A stretch of 64,000 bases of DNA from Parapedobacter sp051400755 (GTDB lineage: Bacteria; Bacteroidota; Bacteroidia; Sphingobacteriales; Sphingobacteriaceae): contig NZ_JBLFFL010000001.1 of assembly GCF_051400755.1 (NCBI RefSeq), positions 1,116,001-1,180,000 on the forward strand, written 5' to 3'. Below the pieces are notes generated by a model. That model saw nothing but the letters and a program-made list of their open reading frames with translations. It was not told the origin of the DNA and did not search any database. Positions 44,753 to 53,358 of this stretch are shown here, one piece after another. The position numbers were made by a program, and so were the translations under genes. Each line of letters starts with the position of its first letter. Position 1 is the first letter of the stretch.

Positions 44753-45466
44753 ATGACAACGAAACAGTTAATTTTGTCCGCATTGGCCCTCCTTGTGACA
44801 CTGGGCGTACGCAGCCAACAATCAGACAACGTGCTCACGGCCCCGGAAAAAGCCGATGGCTGGGAACTGCTCTTCAATGGGCAAAACCTGAATGGATGGA
44901 AAACTCCCAAAGGCGTTTCGCCGGATGCCGACTGGCAAGCATCGGATGGTATGCTCTCTATCCGGCCGGAAGGAAAAGGTCACAACGACATCATTTCCGA
45001 AAAGGAATATCGTGATTTTGACCTACGTGTCGATTTTAAAATCACCGAAGGGGCCAACAGTGGCATCAAATATTTCTTCACCAACTATGAGCAAGGCGGT
45101 TGGCTAGGTCCGGAATATCAAATCATCGACAATGAGCGCCATGCCGATGCAAAACTCGGCAGAAATGGCAACCGCCAATTGAGCACGTTGTATGATATCC
45201 TTCCCGTGACGAAAAAAGTTGAAATCAACGTAGGTGAGTGGAACCACGCCCGCATTGTGGCACAGGGATCAAAAGTGACCCACTACCTGAATGGCCAAGA
45301 AGTCTTGTCCTTTGACCGGAATAGCCCCGAGTTTGCGCAGGCACGGGATTTGAGCAAGTTCAAGGATGTCAAGCCAAGCTTTGGTTCGGCAAACTCCGGC
45401 CGTGTCCTGCTTCAGGATCACGGTGACGTGGTCTTCTTTAAGAATATAAAAATAAAGGCATTATAA
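44753..45466 (+). CDS. DUF1080 (3-keto-disaccharide hydrolase family) protein 1
   Basis: A 237-residue secreted concanavalin-like beta-sandwich of PF06439. I start at 44753 (MTTKQLILSAL), giving a signal peptide that ends VRSQQ; the longer frame overlaps susD. Core motifs are DGWELLFNGQNLNGWKT, EYRDFDLRVDFKI, GANSGIKYF, GPEYQIIDN and WNHARIVAQG. Family members act on 3-keto-glycosides, cleaving the glycosidic bond by elimination or hydrating the resulting glycal. Next to the Gfo/Idh oxidoreductase, which would make the 3-keto substrate. Confidence 0.9.
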   Translation: MTTKQLILSALALLVTLGVRSQQSDNVLTAPEKADGWELLFNGQNLNGWKTPKGVSPDADWQASDGMLSIRPEGKGHNDIISEKEYRDFDLRVDFKITEGANSGIKYFFTNYEQGGWLGPEYQIIDNERHADAKLGRNGNRQLSTLYDILPVTKKVEINVGEWNHARIVAQGSKVTHYLNGQEVLSFDRNSPEFAQARDLSKFKDVKPSFGSANSGRVLLQDHGDVVFFKNIKIKAL

Positions 45467-45487
45467 ATCCATCAAAAAAACACAGGT

Positions 45488-46855
45488 ATGAACTCCAAAT
45501 CAAGAAGGGCTTTCCTCAAAAACCTAGGCGTCGGCACGGCTGCACTTTCATTGGGCAACAACATCCTGGCCAGTAACCCCGCCATGGGGTTCTCAGCCAA
45601 GAGCTACCGCAATATTATCGGCGCCAATGAACGGATCCGTGTGGCCGCCATTGGCGTAAACAGCAGGGGAACCAGCATGAGTGGCACCTTCGCCCGTCAG
45701 AAAAATGCAGAAATAGCTTGTATATGTGACGTCGATGAACGGGCCATTCCCAAGGCACTCAAACGCGTGGCAGATGCTGGTCAAACCACCACACCGAAAA
45801 CTGAAAAGGACCTCCGCAAGGTACTCGAAGACAAAAACATCGACGCTATCTATACTGCAACGCCCGATCACTGGCATGCTCCGCTCACGATTATGGGCTG
45901 CCAGGCAGGAAAACACGTATATGTTGAAAAACCGATGGCACACAACCCTGCCGAAGGCGAGATGGCTGTGGCTGCTGCCCGGAAATACAACCGCGTGGTA
46001 CAAATGGGGGCACAAAGGCGTTCGGCACCCGTACTGGCGAAGGGCATTCAGTTACTTCATGAAGGTGTTATCGGAAAGGTGTACATGGCCAAAACATGGT
46101 ATACCAATACCCGGAAAGCCACCTTTCTAAAACCCGGTACCGTCCCCGCCTGGCTGGACTATGAGCTGTGGCAGGGTCCTGCCCCCCGTGTGCCTTATCA
46201 GGAGGGGCTTATCCATTACGACTGGCATTGGTTTTGGCATTGGGGCACCGGAGAAGCCCTCAACAATGGCACACATGAGGTAGACGTGGCCCGCTGGGGC
46301 CTTGGCGTCGAGTTTCCCACACGCATCAGCTCCATCGGCGGCCGATACCAATATAAAGACGACTGGGAAACGCCGGACACCCAGGTCGTCACGCTGGAAT
46401 ATCCCGATGCCACGCTTGTTTGGGAAAGCCGCAGTTGCAACGGCCAAAAAGTCGAGGGGCTAGACCGTGGAATTGTTTTTTATGGCGAAAAGGGAAGCCT
46501 GGAAACGGGCTGGGATGGTTTTAAAATCTATGACCATCAGGGCAAATTGATCCAGGAAGAGCGATCCGAAGCTGAAAAAGGCGCCTTGGAAGGCCGCAAC
46601 ACAGCAAGCCCCAGCTTGGGGATGGACAGCTTGCACGCGGCTGACTTTTTAGATGCTATCCGCAATGATCGCCGCCCCAACTGCGACATCGAACTGGGTT
46701 ACAAAAGCACGGTGGCCATGTTGTTGAGCAACATCTCCTGGCGCGTAAAACGGGATCTGCAAATCAATCCGGAAAACGGCCATATCATTGGCGACCCAGA
46801 AGCCGAAAAACTCTGGAGCCGGGCATATGAACCGGGGTGGGAACCCAAGGTATAA
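45488..46855 (+). CDS. Tat-exported Gfo/Idh/MocA-family oxidoreductase
   Basis: A 455-residue NAD(P)-type sugar oxidoreductase. The N-terminus SRRAFLKNLGVGTAALSLG is a twin-arginine signal, so it is exported folded with its cofactor bound. The Rossmann part (about 45-165) has RVAAIGVNSRG, CDVDERA, the DAIYTATPDHWHAPL segment and the conserved EKPMAHN with its catalytic Lys. The C-terminal substrate domain carries DWHWFWHWGTGEALNNGTHEVDVARW. Members of this group oxidise sugar hydroxyls, often C3. It lies between two DUF1080 genes and should supply their 3-keto substrates. Confidence 0.92.
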   Translation: MNSKSRRAFLKNLGVGTAALSLGNNILASNPAMGFSAKSYRNIIGANERIRVAAIGVNSRGTSMSGTFARQKNAEIACICDVDERAIPKALKRVADAGQTTTPKTEKDLRKVLEDKNIDAIYTATPDHWHAPLTIMGCQAGKHVYVEKPMAHNPAEGEMAVAAARKYNRVVQMGAQRRSAPVLAKGIQLLHEGVIGKVYMAKTWYTNTRKATFLKPGTVPAWLDYELWQGPAPRVPYQEGLIHYDWHWFWHWGTGEALNNGTHEVDVARWGLGVEFPTRISSIGGRYQYKDDWETPDTQVVTLEYPDATLVWESRSCNGQKVEGLDRGIVFYGEKGSLETGWDGFKIYDHQGKLIQEERSEAEKGALEGRNTASPSLGMDSLHAADFLDAIRNDRRPNCDIELGYKSTVAMLLSNISWRVKRDLQINPENGHIIGDPEAEKLWSRAYEPGWEPKV

Positions 46856-46868
46856 CTGTGCCAAAAAA

Positions 46869-46919
46869 CTTGCCAGATGGGATACCGGACGGAATCGCGC
46901 CGATATCCCATCTGACAAG
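46869..46919 (+). terminator. Long stem-loop between the oxidoreductase and second DUF1080 gene
   Basis: CTTGCCAGATGGGATA (46869-46884) pairs with TATCCCATCTGACAAG (46904-46919), 15 of 16 positions, around a 19-base loop that may pair further (CGG with CCG). The following ATTTCCTTTCTG is moderately T-rich. It sits 13 bases after the oxidoreductase stop and 33 bases before the next start, so it could terminate, attenuate, or protect the upstream mRNA from decay. Confidence 0.65.
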
Positions 46920-46952
46920 ATTTCCTTTCTGTTAATCTTAATAGCAACTAAA

Positions 46953-47660
46953 ATGACGATACGAAGCAGCTTATGTTTCCTTTTTCCCCTGTTGTTGATT
47001 TTTGCCGCAATTGCCCAAGAACCCAACACGCTATCTCATGAAGAGCAGGCAAATGGCTGGCAGCTCCTATTTGATGGCGAAAGCTTCAATGGCCTACAAA
47101 AGCTCGCCGAAGGCGGATGGGAGATAAAAAACGGAACGCTTTCGGCCACTCCCATACCGCATGGGAAGCAAATGGATATAATCACTGATAAACTATTCGA
47201 GAATTTTGAACTGACATTTGATTTCTCCATATACATGAATACCAACAGTGGCGTCAAATACCTAGTGAAAAATGATTTTACAAATCAAAAAGGCGTTTAT
47301 TTGGGGTTGGAATATCAAATACTGGATGACGAAAATTATAAGTACCCCGAGCGGGGCAACCTGCGATCCACCGCATCACTCTATGACTTGATTCCTGCCG
47401 GCAACCAAAAAAAATTAAACGGCTTCGGACAATGGAATACGGCAAAAATCATTGTTAACCGCAACCTCATTAGTCATTGGCTAAATGGCGATAAAATCGT
47501 AGAGTATGATCGGGATTCTCAGTCTTTTCAGGAATTGACCCAACAAAGTAAATACAAGGACCTTCAGCATTTCGGTAAAGCTAAAAAAGGGCACCTGCTT
47601 TTTCAAAATGAGGGTACTCCTGTTGCATTCCGAAACATCAAGATAAAAAACCTAGACTAA
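46953..47660 (+). CDS. DUF1080 (3-keto-disaccharide hydrolase family) protein 2
   Basis: A 235-residue relative of the DUF1080 protein at 44753-45466, from the ATG at 46953 (MTIRSSLCFLF, signal peptide ending AIAQ). A longer frame would run back through the stem-loop and into the oxidoreductase gene. Shared core motifs: NGWQLLFDGESFNGL, LFENFELTFDF, NTNSGVKYL, GLEYQILDDE and WNTAKIIVN. It is more AT-rich than its neighbours. Two unlike family members in one locus would suit a lyase/hydratase pair. Confidence 0.88.
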   Translation: MTIRSSLCFLFPLLLIFAAIAQEPNTLSHEEQANGWQLLFDGESFNGLQKLAEGGWEIKNGTLSATPIPHGKQMDIITDKLFENFELTFDFSIYMNTNSGVKYLVKNDFTNQKGVYLGLEYQILDDENYKYPERGNLRSTASLYDLIPAGNQKKLNGFGQWNTAKIIVNRNLISHWLNGDKIVEYDRDSQSFQELTQQSKYKDLQHFGKAKKGHLLFQNEGTPVAFRNIKIKNLD

Positions 47661-47712
47661 CATCAAAAAACAAGTCGGCTTAATGACCATTAGCGTTTTT
47701 CGCGGACCTGTC

Positions 47713-47767
47713 CAAGCTTGTAAGTATTGCTGTGCCTGTCCGGTACTGAATGCGAAGCCCAAGCTTG
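47713..47767. repeat. Repeated CAAGCTTG palindrome before the GH127-like gene
   Basis: The 8-bp palindrome CAAGCTTG occurs at 47713-47720 and 47760-47767, preceded in both cases by CC-type context (TCCAAGCTTG and CCCAAGCTTG). Spacing is 47 bases. They could be operator half-sites, or chance. The rest of the 160-base gap shows no terminator or promoter box I trust. Confidence 0.3.
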
Positions 47768-47826
47768 CATAGCATGCGGATTATGAATAATTTAGTACGG
47801 TTTCAGCACAATAACGCTGATTGAAT

Positions 47827-49839
47827 ATGCTACGCACAATCCTTATCTCCACACTGCTGATGAGCAACTGCATCCCCGGTATAGCGCAACCTTACCGCAA
47901 TAACCGTTCGCCCTTAAAAACCAAACCCTACATCGAGCTACCTTTGGGCGCCATCAGGCCCCAAGGATGGCTGCGCGAAATGCTGGTCCGGCAGAAGGAT
48001 GGTGCTACGGGGCAGTTAGACGCGCTGTACCCCTCCGTGATGGGCGCGCGCAATGGATGGCTCGGGGGCGATGGCGACCAATGGGAGCGTGGCCCGTATT
48101 GGATAGACGGCTTGTTGCCATTAGCGTACCTGTTGGATGATGATGCACTGAAAGCGAAGGTGCAACCCTGGGTCGACTGGGCCATCAACAGCCAAAAACC
48201 GGACGGCTATTTCGGACCGGACAAAGACTTTGGGCCGGAGCCTGGCTTGCAGCGCGGCAATGCGCATGACTGGTGGCCGAAGATGGTCGTGTTGAAAATC
48301 TTGCAGCAATATTATTCGGCGACAAACGATGAGCGGGTGATTAAGCTGATGAGCGGATATTTCAGGTACCAGCTGAATACGCTGCAGGAAAAGCCGCTTG
48401 GGCACTGGACATTCTGGGCGGAATACCGATCGGCAGATAACCTACAGGCCGTGTATTGGCTGTATAACATTACCGGAGAGAAGTCCTTATTGTCACTTGC
48501 CGAGCTGCTGCATGGGCAGGGCATCGATTTTATTTCCATGTTTGAGAAGCGGGACGCCCTCTCCAGTCTCAACAGTATCCATTGCGTCAACCTGGCGCAA
48601 GGCATCAAAGAGCCCATCATTTATTATCAACAAAACCCCGACGAACGATTTATCGCCGCTGTGAAGACCGGATTTGCAGACATCCGGAAATTCAACGGCC
48701 AGCCTCAGGGCATGTATGGCGGCGACGAGATGCTGCATGGCAAGGTCCCTACGCAGGGTTCTGAATTCTGCTCGGCCGTGGAGCTGATGTTTTCGCTTGA
48801 GAAAATCCTGGAAATCACGGGCGATATCCAATTTGCCGAGCACCTGGAGCGCGTGGCCTTCAATGCGCTGCCGACCCAAGCTACGGACGACTTCATGGCC
48901 AGGCAATATTTCCAACAAGCCAATCAGGTACAGATCCAGCGCCGTGCATATAACTTTGATACCAACCACCATGGCACCGACTTGGTTTTTGGCACCCTTA
49001 CCGGATACCCTTGCTGTACCTCGAACATGCATCAGGGATGGCCAAAGTTTACCCAAAACCTGTGGTATGCTACCGCCGACGGAGGGTTGGCGGCCTTGGT
49101 CTATTCGCCTAGCACCGTCACCGCCGAGGTGGGCCAAGGGGTGACGGTCTCCATTACCGAAGAAACCCGCTACCCGTTTGAAGAGGCAATACAGTTTAAA
49201 CTCGCTTTCGCCGATAGCGCTGATTCCGCCCGTTTTCCTTTTCACCTGCGCATGCCCACGTGGTGCGGCAACCCGCAGGTGCGGATAAATGGGCAAGTAT
49301 GGCCGCTATCCGAAATCACCGACGGCATTGCCGTGATTAACCGCACGTGGAAATCGGGCGACGAGGTTGTCCTCGAACTGCCCATGAAGGTGCACACCAG
49401 CCGGTGGTATGAAAATGCCCTGGCGGTAGAGCGGGGTCCGCTGGTATACGCCCTTAAGATCAACGAGCGATGGGAGAAAAAAACCTTGGCATCCGACCAA
49501 GCCGAATTCGGGACGCATTATTTCGAGGTATGTCCCGAATCCCCGTGGAACTACGGGCTGATGGATTTTCCGGAAAAGGAAACGCAGGATGTTTTCACCG
49601 TCACATACAAAGACCAGGTAGACACTACCTATCCGTGGAACCTTGAAAACGCACCCATCGAAATCAAGACGGTCGGTAAGCGGATGCCGGGTTGGACGCT
49701 ATACAATGGCATGGCTGGTCCACAACCGCACAGCCACACCTATCAACCCGATGTCGACACCCCGGAAGAGGAGATAACGCTCGTGCCGTATGGATGCACG
49801 ACCCTGCGGATTGCGGAGTTTCCGGTGATCAATCGATAG
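47827..49839 (+). CDS. GH127-like (DUF1680) beta-L-arabinofuranosidase family enzyme
   Basis: About 670 residues from the ATG at 47827 (MLRTILIST); the frame also permits a TTG at 47821. The signal peptide ends PGIAQ. The N-terminal (alpha/alpha)6 barrel has LGAIRPQGWLREML and WERGPYWIDGLLPLAYLL, the C-terminal part is beta-sandwich. The zinc/nucleophile set known from HypBA1 (Glu, Cys, Cys, Cys) is kept: Glu313 and Cys315 in GSEFCSAVEL, Cys396-Cys397 in GYPCCTSNM. So it should be an active retaining glycosidase using a Cys nucleophile; GH127, GH146 and related families share this set, so the exact sugar is open. End of the second PUL. Confidence 0.87.
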   Translation: MLRTILISTLLMSNCIPGIAQPYRNNRSPLKTKPYIELPLGAIRPQGWLREMLVRQKDGATGQLDALYPSVMGARNGWLGGDGDQWERGPYWIDGLLPLAYLLDDDALKAKVQPWVDWAINSQKPDGYFGPDKDFGPEPGLQRGNAHDWWPKMVVLKILQQYYSATNDERVIKLMSGYFRYQLNTLQEKPLGHWTFWAEYRSADNLQAVYWLYNITGEKSLLSLAELLHGQGIDFISMFEKRDALSSLNSIHCVNLAQGIKEPIIYYQQNPDERFIAAVKTGFADIRKFNGQPQGMYGGDEMLHGKVPTQGSEFCSAVELMFSLEKILEITGDIQFAEHLERVAFNALPTQATDDFMARQYFQQANQVQIQRRAYNFDTNHHGTDLVFGTLTGYPCCTSNMHQGWPKFTQNLWYATADGGLAALVYSPSTVTAEVGQGVTVSITEETRYPFEEAIQFKLAFADSADSARFPFHLRMPTWCGNPQVRINGQVWPLSEITDGIAVINRTWKSGDEVVLELPMKVHTSRWYENALAVERGPLVYALKINERWEKKTLASDQAEFGTHYFEVCPESPWNYGLMDFPEKETQDVFTVTYKDQVDTTYPWNLENAPIEIKTVGKRMPGWTLYNGMAGPQPHSHTYQPDVDTPEEEITLVPYGCTTLRIAEFPVINR

Positions 49840-49846
49840 GTGATTG

Positions 49847-51094
49847 CTATTCGTAGCGCAGGGCTTCTACCGGATCGAGTTTGGAGGCTTTGGAGGCCGG
49901 GTAATACCCGGAGAGCATGCCCACGCCTACGCAGACCACCACCCCTAGGATGATCCAGTTCCAGGGAATAATGAAGCTGGCCCCCATAATGACGGCGAGG
50001 ATGTTGCCGATCAGGATGCCCAAAAAGATGCCGGCAAAGCCGCCCATGAGGCAGATCACCACCGCTTCGGTGAGGAATTGGCGGCGGATGACCATTGGTG
50101 TCGCACCGATGGCTTTGCGGATGCCGATCTCACGTGTGCGCTCTGTAACGGATACGAGCATGATGTTCATCAGGCCGATTGACGCCCCGATAAGGGTAAT
50201 GAGGGCAATGACGATGGCCCCCATCGTTACGTAGGTCAGGCTTTCAATCAAGATCTGCGCCACAGCGTCGCTTTTCGTCACCTCGAAGTTGGTCTCCTGT
50301 CCCACCCGTACGCCGCGTATATTGCGAAACAATGCCGTAGCCTCGCCAATGGCGGCTTCGATCTGTTGCGGATTAGCCGCCATGACGGTGATGGTGTAAG
50401 AGGGCTGGCCAAGGGCCATGACTGCCCGAGCCTTCAGTAAGGGAATGATACAGGTCTTATCGCCGCCAAATCCGGCACTTGATCCTTTATCCTCCAATAC
50501 GCCGATAATGGAATAACGGGTATTGCCAATGGTGATAAACTGGTTAAGGGGCTCTTCGTTATTCTTGAATAGCCGCTCGATAATCTCCGAACCGACAATT
50601 ACGACGTTGCTCCCGAATTCGACCTCCCGCTGCGAGAAATTCCGTCCCAGGGACAACTGGTAGCCCGCCGTTTGCAGGTAATTTTCGTCTGCACCAAGCA
50701 CATTGATATTGGGGTTGGTCTGTTCGCTTTTATATGTCGCGGTACCGCCGAAAGAGGCAAACGTACTGGCCGATACAATAGCAGGATAATCGAACCGGTC
50801 CTTGAATGCTTTGGCCTGATGATAGGTGATCGGCGGGAATTGCTTCGGCCGTGTACCGCCGCCGCCGATCTGCACATTCAATCCACGGTTGCGGATATTG
50901 AACGAATTGGAACCCATAGCCGAGAAGGAGTCGGTCAGCGAATTTTTGATGGCGTCAATAGACGTCAGGATACCTACCAGCGCTGTGATGCCGATCGCAA
51001 TGATCAATGCAGTCAGAAATGTGCGCAACTTGTTGCTGCTGATCGATTGCAGCGATAACTTGACGTTTTCGCGGTAGGACATTTTGACTGGCAT
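49847..51094 (-). CDS. MacB/FtsX-type ABC transporter permease
   Basis: A 415-residue inner-membrane protein with the MacB-like order: N-terminal NVKLSLQSISSNKLRTFLTALIIAIGI (first helix at about 22-45), a periplasmic domain (about 50-280) and three C-terminal helices forming the FtsX domain with SVTERTREIGIRKAIGATPMVIRRQFLTEA. It would work in export or mechanotransmission with an ATPase that is not adjacent here. An ATG at 51082 (MSYRENV) is an equally plausible start. Its stop lies 7 bases from the convergent GH127-like gene. Confidence 0.92.
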   Translation of the reverse strand: MPVKMSYRENVKLSLQSISSNKLRTFLTALIIAIGITALVGILTSIDAIKNSLTDSFSAMGSNSFNIRNRGLNVQIGGGGTRPKQFPPITYHQAKAFKDRFDYPAIVSASTFASFGGTATYKSEQTNPNINVLGADENYLQTAGYQLSLGRNFSQREVEFGSNVVIVGSEIIERLFKNNEEPLNQFITIGNTRYSIIGVLEDKGSSAGFGGDKTCIIPLLKARAVMALGQPSYTITVMAANPQQIEAAIGEATALFRNIRGVRVGQETNFEVTKSDAVAQILIESLTYVTMGAIVIALITLIGASIGLMNIMLVSVTERTREIGIRKAIGATPMVIRRQFLTEAVVICLMGGFAGIFLGILIGNILAVIMGASFIIPWNWIILGVVVCVGVGMLSGYYPASKASKLDPVEALRYE

Positions 51095-51153
51095 AGCAAC
51101 ACTCGTTTTGTGAATAATTAGACGCCGCCGAGGACCGGGTGTTACAGCCGACG

Positions 51154-51939
51154 TTATTTCTTCTCGTGGCTAAACAGCCACGGAAGGAAGTCCGGTTCGG
51201 CAAACGCCGAGTCCCAGCTATTGTGGTTGGCCCTCGGATAGAACGTATACTTCGGGCTGGCTCCGATCCGTTTTAATTCGGTCACGATGACATGCGAATG
51301 GGTAGCCGGCACCACATCATCCTGCTCCCCATGAAAGATCCATAGTGGTACGTGGGCGTATTTTTTTACGTTAGCGGTATGGTCGCCGCCGCAAATGGCA
51401 AATGCCGCCGCAAACACCTTGGGCTTACGCCGCAACGCTTCATAAGTGCCCATCCCGCCCATGGATAGCCCCCCGATATACACCCGTTGCGGATCGACCG
51501 CTTCTTCGTCAACCACCTGCTTCACCAGCCGCAGCAGCAGCCGCATGCTTTGTGAAGGCCTTCCGCCCGTGCGGAAATAAAATTCGCGCTTTCCCGCTGG
51601 CGCTGTTTCGATGGCGACATTACTCCAAAAGGACGCCGTGGGACATTGCGGAAACACAATGATCGCCGGAAATGCAGCACGTAAACTGTCGTTCAAAAAG
51701 AGGGCACCACCATGTGTCAGTTGCTTGGCATTGTCATTGCCCCGCTCACCCGCCCCATGCAGGAAAAACAGCACCGGATATGTTCCTTTCGGGTCATAGT
51801 CGTTCGGATATAATATCCGATAAGGCAGCGTATCACCGCGATGGATCAGGTGCTTGGCTTGGAAAGCTGAAAAGTCCTGTGCATGTGCCGCCATGACAAC
51901 CAATAGACAACTGGATAATATAATAAACGCAACTTTCAT
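51154..51939 (-). CDS. Secreted alpha/beta-hydrolase (prolyl-oligopeptidase/PHB-depolymerase-like esterase)
   Basis: A 261-residue secreted hydrolase; start at the ATG 51939 (MKVAFIILSSC), signal peptide ending AHAQ. Catalytic Ser in GLSMGGMGTYEAL, Asp in HGEQDDVVPATHS, His in PRANHNSWDSAF, and the oxyanion region FFLHGAGERGNDN. This resembles the esterases annotated as carboxylesterase or dienelactone-hydrolase family in PULs. Substrate unknown. The upstream region has a set of short repeats (51968-52044). Confidence 0.88.
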   Translation of the reverse strand: MKVAFIILSSCLLVVMAAHAQDFSAFQAKHLIHRGDTLPYRILYPNDYDPKGTYPVLFFLHGAGERGNDNAKQLTHGGALFLNDSLRAAFPAIIVFPQCPTASFWSNVAIETAPAGKREFYFRTGGRPSQSMRLLLRLVKQVVDEEAVDPQRVYIGGLSMGGMGTYEALRRKPKVFAAAFAICGGDHTANVKKYAHVPLWIFHGEQDDVVPATHSHVIVTELKRIGASPKYTFYPRANHNSWDSAFAEPDFLPWLFSHEKK

Positions 51940-51967
51940 TCGTAAATAATTTTTCTTTAGCGGCCTC

Positions 51968-52044
51968 ATGGAACCTGCATTGACATCTCCTTTACGAAAG
52001 TCGCTGTAAATGCAGGTTTCATAAAAATGCAGGTTTCATAAAAA
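51968..52044. repeat. Tandem 17-bp repeat plus an inverted partial copy
   Basis: TGCAGGTTTCATAAAAA occurs twice in perfect tandem (52011-52027, 52028-52044). ATGGAACCTGCA at 51968-51979 is the inverted form of its first 12 bases with one mismatch. They lie between the divergent esterase and FG-GAP genes and could bind a regulator. The 51970-52188 gap has no other clear feature. Confidence 0.6.
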
Positions 52045-52188
52045 CGCAGACAGGCGAAGTGTTAACAAACCGTAAAAGTATCATTTTATTCCCTTCTACC
52101 AAAAAATATTGTCTCGGCGAATAGTTAGCATGTGAACAAACCAATTACCTGCCACATTGTTTTATAGGGGTAACCCATTCATACGCCG

Positions 52189-53358
52189 ATGCACTACTAC
52201 CTATTGCCGATGTTGCAGCTCATGGCAATGCAACCTCAGGAACCCCGGTTTGAAGAACAGACCGTAGACGATCAATTACGTATTGGTTATGGCGTCGCCA
52301 TCGGGGATGTCGATGGCGACGGAAAGCCCGACATCCTGGTGGCAGACAAGCGGGAATTTGCCTGGTACCGGAATGGCGACTGGAAAAAGTTCGTCATGGC
52401 GGCCGACCTTACCGAGCATGATCATGTGTGCATTGCCGCGCGGGATATTGATGGGGATGGCAAAGTGGAGGTGGCTGTCGGCGCCCAATGGAATCCTGGG
52501 GAAACGACCGATACAACGCAATCGGGAGCGGTATATTACCTGCAGCGTCCCGAGGATCCCACGGAACGATGGACGCCCATCCCGCTGCATCATGAGCCCA
52601 CCGTTCATCGCATGCGTTGGGCGAAAGCAGCAGCAGGCAAATACCACCTCATTGTGCTGCCCCTGCACGGAAGGGGCAATAAGGATGGTGAAGGCCATGG
52701 TGTGAAAGTCATGGCATACGAAAAACCAGCCGATCCGACACAGGAATGGCCACGCTGGGTCATCGACGAATCCATGCACCTCACGCACAACCTGGAGGTG
52801 CATGGCGATGACCAAGGCGAACGCCTCTATATCGGCGGGAAAGAGGGTGTCAAGGGATTTTCGTATGCGGATGGGAAATGGCGGTCACTCAATCGGGGGA
52901 GTTGGCTGGCTAAGGGCCACGGAATCGGCGAACTGCGTATGGGCACCGTACAGCACGATGTGCCGATAATGGCTGCCATCGAGCCCTTGCATGGCAATGT
53001 GCTGACCGCCTATGTACCCCGTGATAACCGCCCTGCTATCCAACATGCCGAACGCGTGGTGTTGGATGAGTCGCTCAATGAGGGCCATGCGCTTGCCGTA
53101 GCTGATTTTATCGGGCAGGGCAGGCATCAGGTCGTGGCAGGCTGGCGCAACCCGAATCCGGCCGGCCATGTAGGCATCAAATTATACATTGCCTTCAACG
53201 ATCTGTGGGAGGCGTGGAGCGTCCGCGCGATCGATATTGGCGACATGGCCTGCGAGGACCTCGCGGTAGCCGACCTTGACGACGACGGAAAGCTGGACAT
53301 CGTTGCCTCGGGACGGGCTACACACAACCTGAAAATCTATTGGAATAGAAGTTATTAA
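52189..53358 (+). CDS. FG-GAP/VCBS-repeat protein, possibly aldos-2-ulose dehydratase-like
   Basis: A 389-residue propeller-type protein with calcium-loop motifs DVDGDGKPD, DIDGDGKVE and DLDDDGKLD, and conserved His-rich loops (RMRWAKAA, LPLHGRGN, THNLEVHG, DESLNEGHALAVADF, GWRNPNP). These His loops are unlike simple FG-GAP scaffolds and recall the propeller of fungal aldos-2-ulose dehydratase, which acts on keto-sugars; this is a memory-based resemblance and only a suggestion. No clear signal peptide is seen (MHYYLLPMLQLMAMQP is only weakly hydrophobic). The last 4 bases overlap the convergent phosphoesterase gene. Confidence 0.7.
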   Translation: MHYYLLPMLQLMAMQPQEPRFEEQTVDDQLRIGYGVAIGDVDGDGKPDILVADKREFAWYRNGDWKKFVMAADLTEHDHVCIAARDIDGDGKVEVAVGAQWNPGETTDTTQSGAVYYLQRPEDPTERWTPIPLHHEPTVHRMRWAKAAAGKYHLIVLPLHGRGNKDGEGHGVKVMAYEKPADPTQEWPRWVIDESMHLTHNLEVHGDDQGERLYIGGKEGVKGFSYADGKWRSLNRGSWLAKGHGIGELRMGTVQHDVPIMAAIEPLHGNVLTAYVPRDNRPAIQHAERVVLDESLNEGHALAVADFIGQGRHQVVAGWRNPNPAGHVGIKLYIAFNDLWEAWSVRAIDIGDMACEDLAVADLDDDGKLDIVASGRATHNLKIYWNRSY

